The translations under genes and the position numbers were made by a program. Shown here piece by piece: positions 47,701 through 60,064 of a stretch of DNA of 64,000 bases (its first letter is position 1; each line of letters starts with the position of its first letter). Below the pieces are notes generated by a model. That model was not told where the DNA came from. It saw only the letters and a list, made by a program, of their open reading frames with translations, and did no database searches. The stretch is from Mytilus californianus (lineage: Eukaryota; Mollusca; Bivalvia; Mytilida; Mytilidae), in assembly GCF_021869535.1 (NCBI RefSeq), contig NW_026262679.1, forward strand, positions 86,549,143-86,613,142, written 5' to 3'.

Positions 47701-49849
47701 TGTTTTACAAGAGAAAAATTAACATGATGATATGTATTAATACATGTTCATTGACTGTAAACATTATTTTTTCCATTTCATAAATAGTCCTTGTCACAAC
47801 TGTACATGTATGTCCGTACTCAAAGACATTGATCAACCAACTAGTGCCGGTAAGCATGACAATCCGGAATTTGTCTGTCACTGGTAACTAACAATTCTAA
47901 AATGCATGTATATACGATTTGTTTTTGATACATCTTACAAAGTCTATCCGAATCATTTGGCACAAAATTCCGCTCAAACCGTTACTAGGGGCCGTCTTAG
48001 TTTAAACAATATTTTATTTTTCAAAAGTGCACAAATTACAATTATACAATAGAAATACAGGGATTCGGAATCAAGAAGAACTTATATAAATCCGTCTCCC
48101 TTAACAAAATGACAACATTGGGAACAAAGTGTAAAGAAATCCGCTATAATATAATTTTCAATTACCCCAGTTAATAGAGATTATAAGACACGCTGTTTTC
48201 AGATCTTTTCTGAATTGATTCTATTAATACTTTGAGTATGAATGAACCGTTAGAGGAATTGGGTATGGAATGTAAGATATAATTCCTTTCCAAACAAAAC
48301 CACATAATAAAGGCATTCATATGGAATTTTACTTTAAAAATTTACAAACACTTCTGATTAATTGATAGAGCACATCGACCAATATAACCCGCTGTCTCTT
48401 CATTTCAAATTACTAAAAACTCAAAGGACCAGTTCTATAACTTATGTAAACACAACAGTATCAATAAAGGCAGCTAGGACTATGGAAAAATGCTAGCTCT
48501 GTTACCTCAACAAAATTCAAAGCTGCTTGTGAGTTTGAATTCGGAAGTAGAGAACATGTCTAAAAGAACTCGATTTATCGAATATTGTAATTGCATAGTA
48601 CCTTGTTACGACATTGTTAGATCTGGTTTTCTAAACCTTAAATCTCAAATTGTTGGTTTGGGAAACGAAATTCGCATTATTAGATGAATGATCGTTTGAC
48701 CAATAGCGATATGAGTAAATATTTCATTTTTTCTTATTTTGTTTTTCACTATAGGTTTTATTTCGAATTTCCTTCCCAGATGGTTAACAAGCAAAGGACT
48801 GAAATAAATCACGAAGAAAACAACATAGAAACCGTGACAGAGAACAGGATATTATCCGCGACAAAAGTTTCTAAATGAAGAAAAATTCTTTCAGTTACCC
48901 AATCGACCTCTTTATCATACAACAAAGGCATACAGGAAGTATATGCATCCAGTCCTTTTGTATCTTGCTTCTTTTGCGAGCGAACGCTTTCATCAAATTA
49001 TTGTTAACGTCACTTTGTCAGTTCAAATCGGTGTCCTTTTCGCGGTCCCCGTTTTAATCATGCCAGTTTCATTCAAAAACAAATACAATGGTTAAGAAGT
49101 AGAACAATACACTTTAGCGTTGGTGTTAAGTTTCAGGACAAAACAACGTTATAGTACATTTTAAGAAAAGATAAAACGTATCTACACATACTACAAAACA
49201 GAAAAAAAGTCGGCCAGTCATACTTTTTTTCTTGTTTCTAAAGCTCGTTCAAATAAAATTTATATTTTCCTTCAGTGTACGAATACTGTATATTAAAGTT
49301 GACCGTACGAACCTGAAAAACCTTTTTTTGATTACATCCGTAACATATGTTTCAAACTTGTGACCCAAGAATTTATTTTTTACAAAGTTTATGATGTGTT
49401 CAGCTTTCATAAGTAAACCGCGTTTATAAATACCACTGAGATTTTATCATTGAAATCCAGATCAGCAAGTGTGACTATACATTTTTCCATCAATTTTATG
49501 ATGATCATGATGATAAAGCATTAGTGCTTAACATTAGATGACTGTTTTCCGTGCATATAAGGACGAGAACATGCTAATGTGTTATGGATAATATAAGGCA
49601 TGTGGTACCTGTGAAATAGGCTGAAATCCGTACATTATTTGCGTGATATGATACCATTTGGTGCTCAGATGTTATACAAATTTGCAGGAAATCGTATGAT
49701 TTACAATATGACACTCGATGTCAACAGCATGAATGCACAAGTGCAAAGTTTTGAACAAAAGAAAATGATTTGATTCGCCAGTTAATTGTTTTTTATACTG
49801 AGTTTTATTTTTATTGCTCTTATTGCTATTATGAGGACTTCGTCCTCTA
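47701..49849. other. Intergenic region without recognised features
   Basis: AT-rich. Several open frames of 60-65 codons (48490-48687, 48684-48878, 48875-49057) follow one another on the + strand, but none shows a family resemblance and I do not call them genes. Confidence 0.4.
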
Positions 49850-50830
49850 TGAACCATGCTTGCTCATTGCTGAAGGCTATAAGGCGACCTATATTTGCTC
49901 ACATATAACATCTACGTCATTTTGTCTCTGTCGGATAGTTTTCTCATAGGCAATCATACCACATCTCCTTATTTTATATTGTACTAGACGTACACACTGA
50001 GTCGCAGTTCAAACATGTTCGATGTGTACTGATTGATATTTTAGTCTTCTGACTTGGATGGAGGGTTGTCTCATTGGCACTCATACCACATCTTCTTATA
50101 TCTATTAGATGCATGATTTTTTTATTAGTTGTTATTGGCTTTGAACTAGCTGTCAGTAACAGCGAGTACTCGCTAATCTGTACTTAAGTGTATTTTTTTG
50201 TGGGGATGATAAGTACCCTGTCACGTCCACTCTGTGTTTTTGTTACTTGTTTTTGCTTTGTATTTATCTGATGAGTTATTCCCTTTTCAACTGATTTTTA
50301 TAGTTTGTTCATATGTTGTACTGTAACACCACTGTCCCAGATTAGGGGGAGAGTTGGGCGCCCGCAAACATTTTTAACCCCCGCCACATTCTGCATGTGC
50401 CTGTCCCAAGCCAGGAACTTTTTGTTTCTGTATAGCATATTTGTTGTACGTTTAATGTTTTTTATAGTTTGTTCTTGTGCTGTTTCATCACTGTCCCAGG
50501 TTAGAGGAGGGTTGGGCGCCTGCCAAACATGTTTAACCCCGCCACATTATGTATGTGCCTGTCTCAAGTCAGGAGCCTGTAATTCAGTGGTTGTCGTTTA
50601 TTGCTGTATATCATATTTGTTTTTTCGTTCATTATTTTGTACATAAATCAGGCCGTTAGTTTTCTCGTTTGAATAGTTTTACATTTGACAATTCGGGGAC
50701 TTTTATAGCTGACTATGCGATATGGGCTTTGGTCATTGTTGAAGGCCGTACGGTGACCTATAGTTGCTAATTTCTGTGTCATTTGGTCCCTTGTGGAGAG
50801 TTGTCTCATTGGCAAGCATACCAAATCTTC
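49850..50830 (-). repeat. Repeat family A cluster, copies 6-8
   Basis: Three antisense pieces: 49850-49980 (TAAGGCGACCTATATTTGCT), a short one at 50040-50100 (GGCACTCATACCACATCTTC), and the long form from 50105 to 50830. In the long form the block CACTGTCCCAG to GTCAGGAGCC is present twice (50330 and 50490). They contain short open frames that are not shared between copies. Confidence 0.75.
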
Positions 50831-52118
50831 TTATTTATATATTCACATGGTACATATACCAGTTGGCAGAAAGACAGTGCCTGAAAGCCAGAAAGAACAG
50901 CCCGTCTATGCTCTTACACATTTACACCGCGTGATATGCGTTAACCATTTTTGAAGTCTCTGTTTTGACCATGCTGGTAACGACCACTTGAGGCTAGCAC
51001 GCTACAACAAGACCACAAAGGCAGACATTCAAACTTACTGAATTTGAATGGCTACGGATGAAATGTATCTTGACGAGTCTTCATTTATATATTTTTACTG
51101 TTACTGTTCCTCTTTTAAAAGTACAACTGAAAGCCTAAATTATTACTTTAGATCATATCAAATAAATTGTTTTATTGTCCATACTTTCTACGAACAATAA
51201 TTTTGATTTGTTTACTGATAATCGGGACAAAATTGAGGTCGGCCGGGTTAAAATCAAGGAACTCAAAAGTGTTGTAATGCTTCTTATTCAATTTTCGCGA
51301 CACAAAGACCTAAGAAATATACAACCTGATTTGAAATTAAGAATATGGTCTTCAATTATATTTTCACACTCGGTATAATAAATGTGACATGTCGGTTAAA
51401 TAAGATTGATATAACACGATGTCTTAGCTTCTATATATTACCAAGCAATCATTTAATGCCCCTCAAACGAACAGTAAAATATATGATGATGCTCATATAA
51501 TATGCAAAGATAATGTAAATAGAAAAAAGATATCAATGTTAGTGAAACTCTGGTTATAACAATACTACATGTAAGAAATTAGCAAAAGCGTACAACGTAA
51601 GAACTTTGGACGTGACATGTACAAAACTGTAACGCGTAAACAGTATACATTATGACCAATTTGACTAGGAAAAATGTTGATGGTCAGCTGATCTGACCAA
51701 AAGCGCACATGACCTTGAACGTCTGTTTTGCTGACATTGCTTTGCATCGGTTAAAAGAAACCTGTTACCTTAAACGACCCAATTTCTTTTTATCAGAAAT
51801 TGTAATTAAGATGAGTGTTATTTTTTTATAAATATTTTGTATCATATATTATCTCATTTTCATATTCTGTAGTAAGAGATTTTATTTACTGATGACCTTG
51901 TAGGTACCTTGAAATCTTGAAACATCAGTCGTCTGGAAATTCAGTATCTTGTATAAATTATGAAAAATAGAAAAAAACTTGTTAAAAAAACATGTTTTTA
52001 ACAAATGTTACAGGAGTTATTAAGTAAATGTTTTCACTTTCCAGACTAGTTGTCCATATTATTCAGTTTCAACCTTGGACTCGGCTCGACAACATCAATC
52101 CTCATTTAGTTTTTGAGA
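50831..52118. other. Upstream region of the carboxylesterase gene
   Basis: No repeat family or gene recognised; a 67-codon open frame at 51175-51378 is unsupported. The promoter should be here, but no clear TATA box or initiator stands out. A weak acceptor (CATTTAG, 52103-52109) just before the start codon leaves open an upstream non-coding exon. Confidence 0.4.
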
Positions 52119-55100
52119 ATGTTTCTAACATGCTTTCTTTTAATCGTTTTTTTAGTAACCAATTGCACATCAGTAAATACAAAAATAATAACGAAAACAG
52201 GAAAAATTGAAGGGTTTACTCAGATTGTACTTGGTAACAAGATAGATACATTCTTAGGAATTCCATTTGCCGAACCTCCAGTCGGAAACTTAAGATTTAG
52301 GGAACCTGTTCCAAAACGGCCATGGAGAGGAACAAGAAAAACTCAGAAGTTCGCCAAATCGTGTTCTCAGCCTGCTTTCTTTGCCTCTGATATTCCAGCA
52401 ACCACCCAAGGTGAAGACTGTTTATACCTAAATGCATGGATCCCTCAAGGAGGATGTAAACACAAACATACAATGGTATGGATTGTAGGAGGGGGGTTCA
52501 TTACTGAGAATTTCGTTGGCAGTAATCCGAAAGTGATTGCTGCATATACAGATACTATTGTTTTCACAATAAGTTATAGAGTTGGACCATTAGGTTTTCT
52601 ATATTTTGACCACAATGATGCACCTGGTAATATGGGACTGCTTGATCAATCAATAGCAATTAAATGGATACATGACAACGTGAAAAGATTTGGAGGAAGC
52701 AAGCATAAAATTACTTTATTTGGACAAAGTGCTGGAGGTGCCAGTGTGAATTATCACATTTTATCCGAGTTTTCGCGCCCGTATTTTCAAAAAGCAATCA
52801 TACAAAGTGGAGCAGCTGACTCGAGATTTGGCTATCATTCCCCTTCTGTAGCACTTAATAATGCTAATGCATTTGCTGCGCAGCTTGGTTGTAACAAGGC
52901 CTCAGTAGAGGAAACGATTCAATGTCTAAGATCATTACCAGCATCAGTAGTGTCGGCAATACAATTTTCTCCTTTTCCGATCCCTCCGTTGTTTATCAGG
53001 GCTCATTTACCTACAATTGACAAAATTGGATTCATTTCCAAATCACCAAGAGAGCTCATGAAACAGCCTCTTCCCAAGCATATTTCCGTTTTGTTAGGCG
53101 TTGTAAAAGATGAGGTATCGTTCTTCTTGGCTTTTTACGTTAATTTGCTGAAGATACCTATAGACATCAATGATGGAGTTATTACAAGGGAAGAGTACTT
53201 CAGAATTCTCCCACTGCTCGTCGCTGCGAATAATGCAACTTTAGCTAGCATCGCTGGATATTACCTTCGTCCATTCCTACCAGAAGAACCGCAGTCATAC
53301 CTAGATGTCGCCATAGACATAGGTTAGTTGTTTATAAAATAATGTTCAGTTTTGTAAAACTTTTTATATCTGTTATTTATTAACTTTTGTGATACATTGA
53401 ATAGATATACGTCTAGTAATTATTAAAAATTAACTAAGTCACCTTTTTTTTAATACTGAATTCCATTTTAATTGTCAATTTACAATAAACTCATCATAGA
53501 TACTAGGATTGAAATGTGAACGCCAGACGCGCGTTTCGTCTACAAACTTCTCATCAGTGACGTTCACATCAAAAAAGTTAAAAAGGACAAAGCAAGTACG
53601 AAGTTGAAGATCATCGGACCCAAAATTCCTAAAAGTTATAAGAAGCCAACAAATTGCTACGATTCAATTGATAATGCCAAATGATTTATTTTTTACAAAT
53701 TTACGAAAAATATTTACAATATATATATATGTATAATCCTTACTGTAATAAAATAGATTTTTATTTAAAACTGGAATGAATCTATTCTTTCTGTATATAT
53801 GTTTCAGGCATTTTCGTGATTTAGGCATTTTGTGAAATGATAGAGATTTTAGAGAATATACTAAATATCAAACCTATACAGTTATTACATAAAATGACTA
53901 AGAATATCTATATTTTTGAAACAAAATTCAACACATTGTTTGTTTAGTTTCAAGTATTTTTTTTAGAAAAAAAAATTATCAATGAGATACATATAACCAA
54001 AAGCACAATAATTTTTAAAGAAAAAACTAATGTTCGGTAAAATTAAGTTTATTTTCAAATACCATCTGTAAAAGTAGGTGAATATATAATAAGTTCTCTT
54101 TTTTTTTGTGAAAACAAGTGTTACATAATTTATGTACGTTAAGTATGTACTCGCTCCGTATTTCAGTTAGTTTTTTTATATAATTTTCTTGTCTTGAAGG
54201 ACATTTTTTTTAACAGTAGAACAAAAAAAGAAGGACAAACTTTTATAGCAATAGAAAAAATGGATAAACATTTTTTTTGAAAATCTACATTAAAAAAACA
54301 AGTGTTTATACGAAGCAGAGGAAACGAATCAAATATTTTTGATTGACTGATTGTTTTTGTTTGCATTCAGTAGCAAATATTTTATGAATATATAGTAAGA
54401 GAACAAATTGATAATAAAATAAATAGGTAAGTTCTGCAGTGGATTGATTATGATAAAGGGTCAACAGGTCAACTACGAAACAGTCAAAGAGGTCTCAACG
54501 TGCAGAGAGCGTGGCAATCTCCTTATACGAGACATCCGATTTATTGTCTTCATTCAGAAAGGATGCAAAATTAAACATCCCGCACTTCCAAACGGATTCC
54601 CCTTTATAGAATGGGTTCACCAAACAATGCTGTATGTGGTTGTAATGTTACTGTCTCAATGTAATTCTTGATTCTTTACAGTATAATGAATTAAGGCGAT
54701 AAAGGGTTACGGATATTAAAATCTCGAACATCGACCAAGAAGAGACAAACCAAGGTTACCAAAACAAACCCCGAGGGAATCGCATAAATTCCTTGATAAG
54801 CGAGAACATGTGCGTCACCTGATATGTCTGCATCACCCGCTAAGCAAAGATCTACTTTTTTAAATGTTTTGATAAGCCATATAAATACGTTACTCTAATC
54901 ATGCTAATTTTTCTTTAAAACTTTTGGGAACACATGCAAAAGAAGATATTTATGTGTGTACTGTTTGCAACCCCCCATGGTTTTTTTAACGTTTAGTGTT
55001 TCATCAAAAAACGTATTGACAGAGCTGAATCCGACATGGTCAGGGTTTCGTGTTAATTCCAGATTTAACGCTAAACGATGTATTTGGATATAAAATCAGG

Positions 55101-55397
55101 ACAAATTTGGAACATAACCTGCCATCCAAACAGTTTATGAAATAATAAATAATTGTCGATTCCAGTGGGAAATTTAATCAAATTCAGTAATATTTATTTA
55201 TAGTCATCAAAATACTTAAAATACAAGCTTTAAAATTCAGTAATTATCATAGATAAAACTGCTCTGTTCTTATATACAATCTGTAGCTCATTTTTGTGAA
55301 CATTTAATTACATAAAATAGTTTCAGGCATATACAAAAAAGTCAATATATAAATTGCCTGAGTCTTACAAAGTTTATGTCATTTTACAAATGCTTCT

Positions 55398-55442
<45 letters not shown>

Positions 55443-56170
55443 TGGTCTAGCGCGTCGGGCATAGTGCAAGGCGATTTGGTGCCACGATATCTCAGAAGCA
55501 TGAGTTCGAATCCCGGCCAGGGAAGAACAAAAAAATTTGCTTCCGCATTGAATCGCATAAATTCCTTGATAAGCGAGAACATGTGCGTCACCTGATATGT
55601 CTGCATCACCCGCTAAGCAAAGATCTACTTTTTTAAATGTTTTGATAAGCCATATAAATACGTTACTCTAATCATGCTAATTTTTCTTTAAAACTTTTGG
55701 GAACACATGCAAAAGAAGATATTTATGTGTGTACTGTTTGCAACCCCCCATGGTTTTTTTAACGTTTAGTGTTTCATCAAAAAACGTATTGACAGAGCTG
55801 AATCCGACATGGTCAGGGTTTCGTGTTAATTCCAGATTTAACGCTAAACGATGTATTTGGATATAAAATCAGGACAAATTTGGAACATAACCTGCCATCC
55901 AAACAGTTTATGAAATAATAAATAATTGTCGATTCCAGTGGGAAATTTAATCAAATTCAGTAATATTTATTTATAGTCATCAAAATACTTAAAATACAAG
56001 CTTTAAAATTCAGTAATTATCATAGATAAAACTGCTCTGTTCTTATATACAATCTGTAGCTCATTTTTGTGAACATTTAATTACATAAAATAGTTTCAGG
56101 CATATACAAAAAAGTCAATATATAAATTGCCTGAGTCTTACAAAGTTTATGTCATTTTACAAATGCTTCT

Positions 56171-56215
<45 letters not shown>

Positions 56216-59200
56216 TGGTCTAGCGCGTCGGGCATAGTGCAAGGCGATTTGGTGCCACGATATCTCAGAAGCATGAGTTCGAATCCCGGCCAGGGAAGAA
56301 CAAAAAAATTTGCTTCCGCAAATCTACAGATCTAACATTGTTGGGCTGTTGTTTAGACGAATTATATATACAGAATGTATTTTCAGCCTTGTATCACCAT
56401 CACTGCTGGTGATCCGACGGATAAAATCTGTTGTAGAGTCGTCACTGGTTCAGACGTACTTATAATATGATTATTTCTGTGACTGCATCTTATATTTATT
56501 TGTAGGATCATTTACAATAGATAATTCAGCTGATCTGTAACAATTCCATCTTCATGCCTTATATATCATGTACTGTGTTACGACGCTAGATAAAAACTGA
56601 CGAGGAAAGGTAACACCCGGCCAACGAAAGCTTTACTATTTAGAGCCTATGTGGTCCAGTGGTCTAGCGCGTCGGGCATAGTGCAAGGCGATTTGGTGCC
56701 ACGATATCTCAGTAGCATGAGTTCGAATACAGGGCAGTGAAAAACAAAAAATGTTTAGACGCATTATATATATATATATATTTGCAAAATCAGACTGATG
56801 TCTAAGAGTTTTAATTTAAAAAAAATCTTAAAAAGTTCAATATGATATATAATAATGATACTTTAAAACGTTTTACAGCTGCTTTCGTTGTTCGACATAA
56901 AACATTGAAAACAAATTCAATCAAGGGTGAAATGATGTGACTTTGTGCATGTACGAAACTAAATACAAGTTGAGCGTGATAATTTATTGTTTATCAATAT
57001 CAAGGCAACACTCAATAAATCAAAATATTCCACTGTATGCAAATAATGTGGCTGAAACAAATATTTGATAGATTAAGGTATCCAACGTGACATCGAAGAA
57101 AACATCATAGTCCCCTCTGAACACTATATTTCCTCTGAACATCGTGTTTACTTCGCGCGACGAATCCCGTTGTTTACATATCGTTTTAACTCTTTAAACT
57201 GCGAAATCGTTATCAACGTCATGTTTAATGAAGGTGTAAATAAAAAAGGATGCTATCAATAGTAGATGATTGCTATACTAGTCATATGAAAATAATAAGA
57301 TGTGGTATGCTTGCATATGAAACAACTATTCACAAGACACCAAAAGATGTAGATTTAAGCAACTGTTTATCACCGTCCGACCTTCAACAATTAGCATAAC
57401 TCACATAGTCAGCGTTAAATGTTTCCAACATGACATGCTGATTATAAAATCAAGCTTATAGAGGAAACTGCATGTACATTTATGTCCCTCTTTTCTTGAA
57501 GCCAAAGAAAGATCTGGAATAAAACATTCAATTTCTAGGTAGATTTGAGGATTTAAAATCTCTCTTTTTTATTTTTTGAAAAGCACCAACAATCATCTCT
57601 GCACTTTCAGTAATCAGTGGCATAAGCCATTATAGTTAACAAATTGCAAATGTCTCGTTTGACTTAAATTTTGCTGTAATTGTATACCATAGTTTAATTG
57701 TTTTCTATAGAGTTAACTGAATGTTCCTGATCTGACATGAATATTCGCCACGAGTTTCGATTATCCACAATTGTTCTCATACACTCTGGTAACCAATGTA
57801 AATCGTTGTTTATCAGCCAGAAAAAGACCAGAATAGACCCTTTGACATAATGAGAACAACCGCGAGGTATCGAGAAAATTTTCCACTGGCGTTCATTACA
57901 ATCTTTACTGGAAAACATTGAATTCTCCCCTGCGGAGGTATTGGATCGGCGTTTTTTGAAATTTATGACAAAAAAAAAACCAAACTATAAATATGGAAAA
58001 TTATATTTCTATCTATTATTTTAGGCTAGTTGAGAGACTTGTGAAAACAAAACTACCGACTGTTTTGATTGGGTTTGTGTTGGTCTGTATCTAACTTTTC
58101 ATATTGTTTATTCCCTGGACTTTCGTCTATTTTCATTGGTCATTCTACGATATTTCCTCTCACCGTTACCATACTCTATAATTGTTCTATGTTACTAAAC
58201 AATTATGCTTAATGTATTGAAGACTGTGTGTACAAAATATTCTGGTATTTTATTTTTATTTCAGACGAATATTATTTTTATTGCTGCGGTCTTCATATTC
58301 GAAGTTCTTGAAACGAAAGAAACCACACTTCATGCATATGAGTATGGTCAATATTCCATGTTCAAGTGAAAAGAAACACCAATTATTATCAATTCGATAG
58401 TGTAAAATTCGTAAATGATGAAATAACTCTTTATATATGTAAAGCGTATTATTAAGATTTGTATATCTTCATATTTGCTTGTTTGAAATGTTTTATAATA
58501 CATGTTCAAATATGATACTTGTAGGTTCAGATATTAATTTCAAATGTCCAGTCATTGAAGTTGCGCAGACTATGTCCACAGTTAATCCTGGTAATACCGT
58601 TTACATGTATTCCTTCGAATATAGAGCATTATTTCCACCTGTACCAGAATGGTTTGGAGTTCTACACGCAGGTGAAAATGACTTTGTCTTTGGTGCGCCT
58701 TTGATAGACAGCGTCAACTACTCCGACACAGATAGATATGTCAGCAAGAGAATGATGAAATACTGGACAACATTTGCTAAAACAGGGTATTTAGCCTTTT
58801 TTATATTTTCCCTTATCTGGTAAAATCAATTTTCTTGAACTGAACGTAAAAGTTTCTTTAGTTAAGAATATATTTTCGAATTCGTTGTTTCGGAATCTAA
58901 AAATCTAAAAATTATAAAAAAATTCATTGTTCGCACCCAAAATAGAAAATATCGTCATTGCCTTTGCCTGAATGTCAATTGCTTATGACGTTTGTAACCA
59001 ATAAAAACTTTGAAAATTTTACCCAGAATGCATTATATTCTATGAAAAAATGCATTACTGTTACCTTATTGCAAGTTTAATAGTAAAACATTGCTTCCAT
59101 AATACAACAACCGGTATTAATGACATTCAGACAATATTTGGAACAAAAATGTCAAAATTAATTACTTTTAATTTTTCAACTTTATATTTTTTTAAGATTG

Positions 59201-59990
59201 GCCATTCAAAGTGCACCGATCTCTCATGCAGACATAACAGAAAGATCTGAATATTTCTCAAAATTTTATCAATTTCCAAGAAAACCATGTACACAATTTT
59301 AATTTCTTGGTAGCTATATTGAGTTTATAGTGTTTATAATCGGAATAACAATGAAATTAAAAAAAAACAACAATAAACACAACAATAAAGCAAAAGACGT
59401 GTAGACGTTATCGCTAACTATGTATCTATACTATATGCCAAGGTCTAATACAGACTAAGTGTTAACCCTAGTATGTTTCATAAAGAAGGGTATACATCTA
59501 ATTAGATAGTTCACTTTCTCGGAAAAATTACTAGTGTGTTGCAGTACCGAACAATGGTGTGAGGTAAATACCCAAATTCATTTCCCGTTAAAAATTTGAT
59601 TATTACAGAAATTTTCTTTACTTCCATTTTAACAAAATTTTATTAAATTGTTTCTTAATTTACAGTTTTGGCAATGTTGTTTTGTAATCTGGTACAAAAG
59701 TAACTGATTTTCAAGATGTTCAATCCGGATGTGTATGCAATGGATTATTTTTATACAATTTTCTTTTCTTTAAAAAAATAAAAAATGAGTCCCATGACAA
59801 TATGAATTATTTTTGTAGAAATCCAAACTTCTGTAAAGATACGTGTAACGATTGGAATCGCTATGACAGCCGGGACAGGAAGTACCTGATTATTGACAGT
59901 GACTGTCCTCAAGATGGTCAAGGACTCAGGGAAACACAGTGTGCTTTCCTGAAGAACGTACTGTCACCCGGTATAGTAATTAATAAATAA
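52119..59990 (+). CDS. Secreted type-B carboxylesterase, 3 exons
   Basis: Alpha/beta-hydrolase of the carboxylesterase/cholinesterase family, expected to hydrolyse carboxyl esters outside the cell. Exons 52119-53322, 58525-58786 and 59819-59990 join in phase to 545 residues, the usual family length. I use the ATG at 52119; it opens a signal peptide (MFLTCFLLIVFLVTNC). Signature EDCLYLN is at 99-105, the oxyanion-hole glycines at 124-126 (VGGGF), the nucleophile Ser204 in GQSAGG, acid Glu332 in KDE and base His449 in VLHAGE. This spacing is close to human acetylcholinesterase (203/334/447). Nothing shows choline specificity, so I leave the substrate open. There is no ER-retention or membrane signal; NCT, NAT and NYS are glycosylation sites. 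Asn-Ala-Trp follows the signature. The His loop has Ala where Gly is common. Intron 1 is 5.2 kb and repeat-filled. Confidence 0.92.
53519..53565 (-). ncRNA. Hammerhead ribozyme-like motif, copy 6 (esterase intron 1)
   Basis: On the - strand: GAACGTCA, CTGATGA, then GAAG TTTG TAGAC, CGAAAC, GCGC, GTC, TGGCG. Core blocks and triplet are intact, but the stem II strand GTCT is replaced by GAAG, which breaks that helix. The surrounding fragment 53485-53690 is the reverse complement of the 21.9-kb repeat. Confidence 0.6.
54335..54530 (+). repeat. Diverged 'TTGATTGATTGTTGG' repeat (esterase intron 1)
   Basis: TTTGATTGACTGATTGTTTT, CAGTAGCAAATATTTTATGA and GAGAACAAATTGATAATA follow the order of the 37.7-kb copy with many changes. 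Confidence 0.45.
55439..55547 (+). repeat. tRNA-like SINE head, copy 1
   Basis: Contains box A-like TGGTCTAGCGCG and box B GAGTTCGAATCCC, spaced as in a tRNA-derived pol III promoter, then an A-rich tail. Identical copy at 56212-56320. It does not fold into a full cloverleaf by eye, so I call it a SINE or tRNA pseudogene, not a tRNA. Confidence 0.6.
56212..56320 (+). repeat. tRNA-like SINE head, copy 2
   Basis: Second member of the tandem duplication; same boxes as the copy at 55439 with no difference seen. Confidence 0.6.
56648..56760 (+). repeat. tRNA-like SINE head, copy 3
   Basis: GTGGTCTAGCGCGTCGGGCA and TTGGTGCCACGATATCTCAG are shared with the two upstream copies. Box B is damaged (TTCGAATACAGG) and the tail differs, so it is an independent older insertion about 330 bp after the duplication. 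Confidence 0.6.
57285..57440 (+). repeat. Repeat family A, copy 9 (esterase intron 1)
   Basis: Degenerate sense copy: AATAAGATGTGGTATGCTTG, CACAAGACACCAAAAGATGT, CACCGTCCGACCTTCAACAA. Confidence 0.65.
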
Positions 59991-59991
59991 A
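59982..59991 (+). terminator. Poly(A) signal overlapping the esterase stop codon
   Basis: Two overlapping AATAAA hexamers (59982-59987 and 59986-59991) span the last codons and the TAA stop. If used, the 3' UTR would be only 10-30 bases. No better hexamer was noticed before the SINE at 60151. Confidence 0.5.
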
Positions 59992-60064
59992 ATCTCAAAA
60001 TCTATTCTATTTTAATTATTTTTATTTCATTTTATTTCATTTTTTCAATTCAATTGGTTGAATT

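Larger units (their letters stand above)
54778..56320 (+). repeat. 773-bp tandem duplication (esterase intron 1)
   Basis: Copy 1 (54778-55547) and copy 2 (55551-56320) have a constant offset of 773 bp at both ends, including across an (AT)n run of about 40 bp. I saw no difference on line-by-line comparison. Each copy ends with a tRNA-like head followed by AAAAAAATTTGCTTCCGCA. Both are within intron 1 and should not affect the protein. Confidence 0.88.

Noticed and set aside
47443..47722. Two opposing open frames called as genes
   Set aside because: Both overlap paralogous segment D; only the - strand reading has a relative at 31.4 kb, and that relative is broken.
51175..51378. Small protein upstream of the esterase
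   Set aside because: No promoter, family resemblance or splice context, and this length is expected by chance here.
52113..52118. Earlier start codon for the esterase (TTG at 52113)
   Set aside because: TTG is a poor start in animals; the ATG two codons on gives a normal signal peptide.
55439..55530. Functional tRNA gene
   Set aside because: Boxes A and B are present but I could not fold acceptor and anticodon stems, and the sequence has an A-rich tail and repeat copies, as in a SINE.
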